From Pedobacter yonginensis (GTDB taxonomy: Bacteria > Bacteroidota > Bacteroidia > Sphingobacteriales > Sphingobacteriaceae): DNA of 64,000 nucleotides. Below are positions 59,527 to 64,000 of this stretch, piece after piece (position 1 is the stretch's first letter; the number at the start of each line of letters is the position of its first letter). The stretch covers positions 1 to 64,000 of the forward strand of contig NZ_QGNZ01000001.1 of the NCBI RefSeq assembly GCF_003173595.1, read 5' to 3'. Both the position numbers and the translations under genes were made by a program. The notes under the pieces are model-generated. The model had not been told where the DNA came from. It worked only from the letters and a program-made list of their open reading frames with translations, and ran no database searches.

Positions 59527-60741
59527 ATGTCTATGAACCTATTTAATCACAGAACATTAGGTATATTAATAGCAGGCTTTTCGCTAAGCGTTCTAAATAT
59601 CTCGAATGTTTCAGCTCAAAATCCTGTAGAAACCAATCAGCCTTCTGCCGATTACAAACCAGCATTTGAAGGTCAAACCCGAATCGCCGGTGTAAAAACA
59701 AGTGTTCCGCTTGATGTTTCAGTTTTAAACGAAAAGTTGGATCGCCCTTGGGCCATTTCTGTACTTCCAGCGGGCGGCTTTTTAATAACCCAAAAGGGCG
59801 GCACAATGGTGGTTTTAACTGCTGATGGAAAACTAAGCAAAACCGTAACGGGCTTGCCAAAAGTTGATGATTCTGGTCAAGGAGGATTGTTGGATGTAAC
59901 GATTGATCCAAATTTCGCAAAAAATAGAATGGTGTATTGGGCCTATTCAGAGCCACAAGATAAAGGATCGCTTTTGGCCATTGCAAAAGGTAAACTCTCT
60001 GCCGATGAAACCAAAATTGAAAATCAAACTGTAATTTACCGTGCCACACCTGCTTATGGAGGTAAATTACAATACGGTTCGAGAATCGTTTTCGATAAAA
60101 ATGGCAATCTGTTTGTAAGCACCGGCGAACGTTCCGGTGGAGATATACGCATTCAAGCACAATATTTAAATTCCTCATTAGGAAAAATATTGCACCTTAC
60201 CACTGATGGAAAAGCAGTTGCCGATGGACCATTTGCTAAAAATGCAGATGCTAAGCCAGAAATTTATGCCTTGGGTTTAAGAAATCCAGACGGTTTGGCA
60301 ATTAACCCAATAACTGGTGACTTATGGGAAGCAGAATTTGGACCAAAAGGTGGCGATGAAGTTAACCTCATTAAGCCGGGTAAAAACTATGGCTGGCCAA
60401 TTATCACCTACGGAACCGAATATAGCGGCAAAAAAGTTGGGGATGGCATACAGCAAAAAGATGGAATGGAACAACCTGTTTATTTCTGGAATCCAAGTAT
60501 TTCCCCTGGTTGCATTGCGTTTTATAACGGCAACAGTATTCCAGAGTGGAAAGGAAATCTATTTGTAGGTGGCTTAGGTGGTTCCCACATCATTCGTTTG
60601 GTCATCAAAAATAACAAAGTTGTTGGCGAAGAACGATTACTTGAGGGCAAAGGAGAACGCTTCCGCGATATGGTAGAAAAAGATGGCGCATTGTATTCCG
60701 TTACAGATAACGGCAAGCTTTTCAAAATTGCTAAAAAGTAA
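59527..60741 (+). CDS. Exported PQQ-type sugar dehydrogenase (GSDH/Asd family)
   Basis: A 404-residue six-bladed beta-propeller of the glucose/sorbosone dehydrogenase family. The N-terminus has a signal peptide ending SNVSAQ. Blades carry DRPWAISVLPAGGFLITQKG, GQGGLLDVTIDPNF (catalytic His position is T/V here rather than His), YALGLRNPDGLAINPITGD, and EAEFGPKGGDEVNLIKPGKN then YGWPIITYG. PQQ/Ca2+-dependent oxidation of aldoses is the family activity. The usual H-P-x-F segment reads D-P-N-F, and the R-x-x-Q-x region DIRIQAQYLNSSLGKILHL is kept. Activity should be tested. Confidence 0.85.
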   Translation: MSMNLFNHRTLGILIAGFSLSVLNISNVSAQNPVETNQPSADYKPAFEGQTRIAGVKTSVPLDVSVLNEKLDRPWAISVLPAGGFLITQKGGTMVVLTADGKLSKTVTGLPKVDDSGQGGLLDVTIDPNFAKNRMVYWAYSEPQDKGSLLAIAKGKLSADETKIENQTVIYRATPAYGGKLQYGSRIVFDKNGNLFVSTGERSGGDIRIQAQYLNSSLGKILHLTTDGKAVADGPFAKNADAKPEIYALGLRNPDGLAINPITGDLWEAEFGPKGGDEVNLIKPGKNYGWPIITYGTEYSGKKVGDGIQQKDGMEQPVYFWNPSISPGCIAFYNGNSIPEWKGNLFVGGLGGSHIIRLVIKNNKVVGEERLLEGKGERFRDMVEKDGALYSVTDNGKLFKIAKK

Positions 60742-60760
60742 ATTGAATTATAACATTTAA

Positions 60761-60840
60761 AGAGGCTCTATCATCAATCGCGAATACTTTTAGCATAAAA
60801 GACAAGCGCAAAATGATTTATGATATAGCCTCTTTTTTTT
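60761..60840 (+). terminator. Long-stem terminator of the sugar dehydrogenase gene
   Basis: AGAGGCTCTATCATCAAT (60761-60778) pairs with ATTTATGATATAGCCTCT (60816-60833) with two mismatches, leaving a 37-base loop, and is followed by seven or eight T. The rest of the gap up to 61029 shows no gene. Confidence 0.75.
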
Positions 60841-61029
60841 GCTATTTTTTCTTTTTTAGATCGATAGCATAATTATAAATGACTGATTAACTGCGCTCTG
60901 ATAAATATTTGTGTGTAAATTATCAGCACAAATTACCCACCTAGGATGGCTAAAATCTGCCTCTAAGTTTGTTATAAATGCTTCCTGCTTGGCTCTTATT
61001 TAATAAAATCTTTTTATTAGCTTTACGAT

Positions 61030-61947
61030 ATGCAGGTGCTGAATTACGAAAACGAAACAAGCTATGGTAACTTAGAATTACTGGCAAAACAAGTTGTAGA
61101 AGGCTTTATCACAGGTTTACATAAAAGCCCATTTCATGGCTTTTCGGTCGAATTTGCAGAACATCGACAGTACAACAATGGCGATAATGTAAAAAATATC
61201 GATTGGAAATTATTTGCCAAAACCGATAAACTTTACAGCAAACGTTTCGAAGAAGAAACCAATTTGCGCTGTCAATTTGTAATTGATGTTTCCTCATCTA
61301 TGTATTTCCCTGAACCTAAAAACAATAAACTTTCCTTTTCCATACAGGCCACGGCATCTTTAATGTATCTTCTTAAAAAACAACGTGATGCCTTCGGATT
61401 AAGTTTGTTTACTGATGAGATCTTACTGAATTCGCCAGCCAAGTCAACTACGGCTCATCAAAAATATCTGTTTACCCGCTTGGATGAATTGCTTCAAAAA
61501 CCAAATGTAAATGCCAAAACCAATTTAAGTGAGGCCATCCACCAGGTTGCAGAGTTAATTCATAAAAGGTCGTTGGTTATTATTTTTAGCGATTTGTTTA
61601 ACACCCAAACCAATTCAGAAAAAACGGATGAACTTTTCGATGCTTTGCAACATCTGAAATTCAATAAGCATGAGGTTGTAGTTTTTAACGTGGTGGATCA
61701 ATCGAAGGAGATAGATTTTAACTATGAAAACCGACCGTATCAGTTTATTGATATGGAAACCGGGCAGACGTTAAAAGTGCATGCCAATCAGGTAAAAGAA
61801 AATTATGTATATGCGGTTTCTCAATACCGCCAGCAAATTGCACTAAAGTGTGCCCAATATAAAATTGACTTGATTGATGCTGATATCAACCAAGGTTTTT
61901 ACCCAATCCTGCAAGCTTATTTAATCAAAAGGCAAAAATTAGGTTAA
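61030..61947 (+). CDS. DUF58-family protein
   Basis: A 305-residue protein with the DUF58 block FAEHRQYNNGDNVKNIDWKL then FAKTDKLYSKRFEEE (about 38-72). A von Willebrand A-like fold follows, with FVIDVSSSMYF (D-x-S-x-S metal-ion site) and a later IIFSDLFNTQ. DUF58 proteins usually occur with MoxR ATPases in operons that assemble or regulate envelope complexes, often with transmembrane VWA proteins; none is adjacent here. It lacks the N-terminal helices of some homologues and should be cytoplasmic or peripheral. Confidence 0.85.
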   Translation: MQVLNYENETSYGNLELLAKQVVEGFITGLHKSPFHGFSVEFAEHRQYNNGDNVKNIDWKLFAKTDKLYSKRFEEETNLRCQFVIDVSSSMYFPEPKNNKLSFSIQATASLMYLLKKQRDAFGLSLFTDEILLNSPAKSTTAHQKYLFTRLDELLQKPNVNAKTNLSEAIHQVAELIHKRSLVIIFSDLFNTQTNSEKTDELFDALQHLKFNKHEVVVFNVVDQSKEIDFNYENRPYQFIDMETGQTLKVHANQVKENYVYAVSQYRQQIALKCAQYKIDLIDADINQGFYPILQAYLIKRQKLG

Positions 61948-62030
61948 ACAAAAGGCTTTTACTTTGCCAATACAAACAACTTACCCAACAAGCTGTTAAT
62001 TAGAAAAGAATTAAAATTAAAACTTCACTT

Positions 62031-62492
62031 ATGCTAGAGAAAGGCGCCAGCGCACCAGATTTTGAATTGAACGCAACACCGGATCAGAAGATAAAACTTT
62101 CAGATTTTAAAGGGAAGAATATAATTCTAGCTTTTTATCCAGCAGACTGGAGCCCGGTATGTAGCGACCAAATGGCACTTTACAATGAAATGCTGAAATA
62201 TTTTGGTAAATACGAAGCCCAGATTTTTGGAATTTCAGTAGATAGTGTTTGGTGTCACTTAGCGTTTACGCAAGATCGGAAACTTCATTTCCCATTGTTG
62301 GCAGATTTTGAACCAAAAGGCGAAGTATCAAAAGCCTATGGCGTGTATGATGATGAAGTTGGTGAATGTAAAAGAGCACTTTTTGTAATTGATAGAGAGG
62401 GGAAAATTGCTTGGAGCTACCTATCGCCAACAGCCGTTAACCCAGGCGCAGATGGTATTTTAGATGCCTTAGAAGAACTAAACAATAAATAA
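62031..62492 (+). CDS. Peroxiredoxin (AhpC/TSA-type redoxin)
   Basis: A 153-residue thiol peroxidase reducing hydroperoxides. The peroxidatic site is FYPADWSPVCSDQM (P-x3-S-x2-C). Two further Cys, in SVWCHLAF and GECKRALF, are resolving candidates. The stretch VDSVWCHLAFTQDRKLHFPL resembles AhpE or archaeal-type peroxiredoxins. No signal peptide. It is 10 bases upstream of the DsbA-like gene, so the two probably form a thiol-redox operon. Confidence 0.87.
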   Translation: MLEKGASAPDFELNATPDQKIKLSDFKGKNIILAFYPADWSPVCSDQMALYNEMLKYFGKYEAQIFGISVDSVWCHLAFTQDRKLHFPLLADFEPKGEVSKAYGVYDDEVGECKRALFVIDREGKIAWSYLSPTAVNPGADGILDALEELNNK

Positions 62493-62502
62493 ACCGTTTG
62501 TT

Positions 62503-63021
62503 ATGAGTACGTTAAAACCCATAGTTTCCGAAATCGATCACATTCAGGGCAACAAGTCTGCATCAATAGAAATTGTAGAATTTGGAGATTACCAATGTCC
62601 GTACTGTGGGGATGCTTACCCAATCGTTAAAGAAATTGAGGAAGCATTTGGAGATCAAATCCAATTTGTGTTTAGACATTTTCCTTTGCAAGAAGCCCAC
62701 GAATTTGCATTCAAAGCCGCTTTAGCCGCTGAAGCGGCAGGCATGCAAGGCAAATTTTGGGAAATGCACGATGCCCTCTACGAAAATCAGTACCGCTTGG
62801 CAAATGACTTATTTGATGAACTTGCAGAAACTCTTGGCTTAGATTTAGAAAAATTTACCGCTGATGTTAATTCTGATGAAGCAAGAGACAAAGTGGAAAA
62901 CGATTTTGAAAGCGGCGTTCGCAGTGGTGTAAATGGCACTCCCTCGTTTTACGTAAACGGAACAAAGTTTGATGGTGGCGCAACAGATTTATATCAAATG
63001 CTTAAAGAGAGTGCCGAATAA
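62503..63021 (+). CDS. DsbA-family thioredoxin-fold protein
   Basis: A 172-residue DsbA-like protein. The redox site EFGDYQCPYCGDAYPIV (CPYC) is at about residues 31-34, the helical insert holds EAFGDQIQFVFRHFPLQEAH and GKFWEMHDALYENQY, and the cis-Pro loop is VNGTPSFYVNGTKF. There is no signal peptide, unlike classical DsbA, so it is probably a cytoplasmic reductase or isomerase of the FrnE/BdbD-like group. It is coupled with the peroxiredoxin gene. Confidence 0.88.
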   Translation: MSTLKPIVSEIDHIQGNKSASIEIVEFGDYQCPYCGDAYPIVKEIEEAFGDQIQFVFRHFPLQEAHEFAFKAALAAEAAGMQGKFWEMHDALYENQYRLANDLFDELAETLGLDLEKFTADVNSDEARDKVENDFESGVRSGVNGTPSFYVNGTKFDGGATDLYQMLKESAE

Positions 63022-63418
63022 TTTACCTTAAACACACATTCATTCTCTCAAACTAGAATTTGAGATAAATTGCTCCTAGACCTATTTTTCAAGTTAAAGT
63101 CAAAATTCTAGCTGATTCACAGTCTAAAGACACCAAAAAATGCGAAAAAACCTCATGTACTATGAAATACATGAGGTATCAGATAAGGGTAACCGGAAAA
63201 CTAAAAAACTAATTATGAGTTTTTAGAATTTAACAAAACGGAAATCGCTTCTGGTGTTTTGTTATCTCAAAGGTGCGTTTCATTTATGAAGTTTTAGTGA
63301 AGAAAACCTCATTTTCTATTTTGCTATTCCCACTTTGATATTCATCGAAACAATTCTGCCCCTCCTAGTATTTATATTATATCTTCTGGAAAGGAAGTTG
63401 AAATTTAATAATACTTTG
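63022..63418. other. Intergenic region before the poxB-like gene
   Basis: Nearly 400 bases with no ORF. It contains CCTCATGTA (63151-63159)/TACATGAGG (63168-63176), a perfect hairpin whose U-tract (TTTTTTCGC) lies on the minus-strand side, and a smaller AT-rich hairpin around 63201-63226. No minus-strand gene is visible that would need the terminator. Confidence 0.5.
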
Positions 63419-64000
63419 ATGAGTAAAAATGTTGCAGAGCAATTGGTAGAAATGCTAATTGAAGTTGGTGTAAAAAGAATCTATGCGGTTACGGGCGATA
63501 GCCTGAATTATTTTAACGATGCGGTTAGGCGCAATGGCAAAATAAAATGGATTCATGTTCGGAATGAAGAAGCTGGCGCTTTTGCCGCTGCCGCCGAAGC
63601 AGAATTGGATGGAATTGCCTGTTGTGCTGGTAGTTGTGGGCCAGGACACGTGCACCTAATTAATGGTTTGTACGATGCCCACCGATCTCATGTACCGGTT
63701 ATAGCCATTGCTTCAACCATTCCAACTGGCGAGTTTGGTACAGATTTTTTTCAAGAAACCAATACCATTAAACTTTTCGACGATTGCAGTTACTACAATC
63801 AGGTGGCTACAACGGCAGAACAAGTTCCAAGAATGTTTCAAACTGCGGTTCAACATGCCGTACATAAAAAGGGAGTTGCTGTTTTTGGTTTACCAGGCGA
63901 TGTGGCTCAATTAGATGCTGTTGAAAGCGTAACTTCAATGCAACTCTTCAGGAATAAGCCAGTCATCCGTCCATCAGACGCAGAATTAAACGAACTATCT
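63419..64000 (+). CDS. poxB: Pyruvate dehydrogenase (quinone)/pyruvate oxidase, 5' part
   Basis: An open frame of 194 codons from ATG 63419 runs off the window end. It matches the N-terminal thiamine-diphosphate (PYR) domain of PoxB: GVKRIYAVTGDSLNYFNDAV, HVRNEEAGAFAAAAEAEL (catalytic Glu), CCAGSCGPGHVHLINGLYDA, HRSHVPVIAIASTIPTGEFG, FFQETNTIKLFDDC and AVFGLPGDVAQ. PoxB decarboxylates pyruvate to acetate and CO2 and passes electrons to quinone. Only about a third of a normal 570-residue protein is visible, so integrity cannot be judged. Confidence 0.88.
   Translation, partial: MSKNVAEQLVEMLIEVGVKRIYAVTGDSLNYFNDAVRRNGKIKWIHVRNEEAGAFAAAAEAELDGIACCAGSCGPGHVHLINGLYDAHRSHVPVIAIASTIPTGEFGTDFFQETNTIKLFDDCSYYNQVATTAEQVPRMFQTAVQHAVHKKGVAVFGLPGDVAQLDAVESVTSMQLFRNKPVIRPSDAELNELS

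Noticed and set aside
59543..60178. 211-codon ORF antisense to the sugar dehydrogenase
   Set aside because: The opposite strand encodes a well-supported beta-propeller; this frame has no recognisable domain and odd composition (many R, H, L, Q).
1..64000. tRNA, rRNA, complete IS element or prophage
   Set aside because: No cloverleaf with a TTCGAAT-type arm, no rRNA-like stretch, and no transposase, integrase or phage structural gene was recognised by eye; a tRNAscan or IS search could still find weak cases.

Overview
The window reads as chromosomal DNA from a Bacteroidota bacterium, most likely a Sphingobacteriaceae member close to Pedobacter. The basis is the AT-rich composition, start regions carrying the Bacteroidota -7 box TAnnTTTG instead of strong Shine-Dalgarno sites, and the family content: M13 and DUF4953-type exported metalloproteases, paired Gfo/Idh/MocA and DUF1080 proteins, a DnaE with an N-terminal proofreading exonuclease, HsdR_N-like next to holA, and dispersed GGTCTTTC and 'ccgtagtggagaa' repeats. 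This is a protein-family judgement, not a 16S identification. No tRNA, rRNA, CRISPR array, prophage or complete insertion sequence was seen.

Layout. 0-9.2 kb: exported M28 peptidase, small membrane proteins, AI-2E-type permease, aldo/keto reductase with a palindrome at its start, mnmD, YjbR-like protein, DUF2625 protein and an exported M13 peptidase. 9.2-16.5 kb: a Zn/Cd/Co-type P-ATPase, then a 1.04-kb tandem duplication of a Uma2 nuclease-fold gene with its promoter and a 21-bp repeat array, then valS. 16.7-20.7 kb: a three-gene exported cassette (Gfo/Idh/MocA, double DUF1080, Gfo/Idh/MocA) that fits 3-keto-glycoside chemistry. 20.7-26.4 kb: HsdR_N-like protein, holA, a VOC protein, a large zinc metalloprotease and two tiny membrane proteins.

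26.7-31.5 kb is the most system-like part: six co-oriented, mostly overlapping genes (folE, SDR, amine-oxidase-type flavoprotein, MpaB/DUF2236 oxygenase, MarR regulator, TIGR03643 protein) behind one promoter with an operator-like inverted repeat. 31.7-32.3 kb is a four-unit tandem array of an imperfect inverted repeat. 32.4-36.3 kb is a sensory block: triple-PAS histidine kinase, PAS-AraC regulator, single-domain receiver, ferritin-like DUF892 protein. nhaA follows.

37.6-44.5 kb holds an imuA-imuB-dnaE2-alkB operon (mutagenic translesion synthesis plus direct alkylation repair) with a palindrome at its promoter, divergent from an EVE-domain gene. 44.6-53 kb: cation/proton antiporter, thioesterase, bestrophin, USP-like protein, an OmpR/HAMP two-component pair, SRPBCC protein, truncated hemoglobin, a retropepsin-like protein abutting mdh. 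53-64 kb: a lipocalin-like pair (one exported, one not), dnaE, trxA, PQQ-type sugar dehydrogenase, DUF58 protein, peroxiredoxin, DsbA-like protein, and the 5' part of a poxB-like gene cut by the window end.

Two themes recur. Genome-maintenance genes are numerous (dnaE, dnaE2, imuA, imuB, alkB, holA, EVE). Intergenic regions downstream of genes are enriched in at least three related or co-occurring repeat families. Functions are assigned by recognising motifs by eye; no database search was run.
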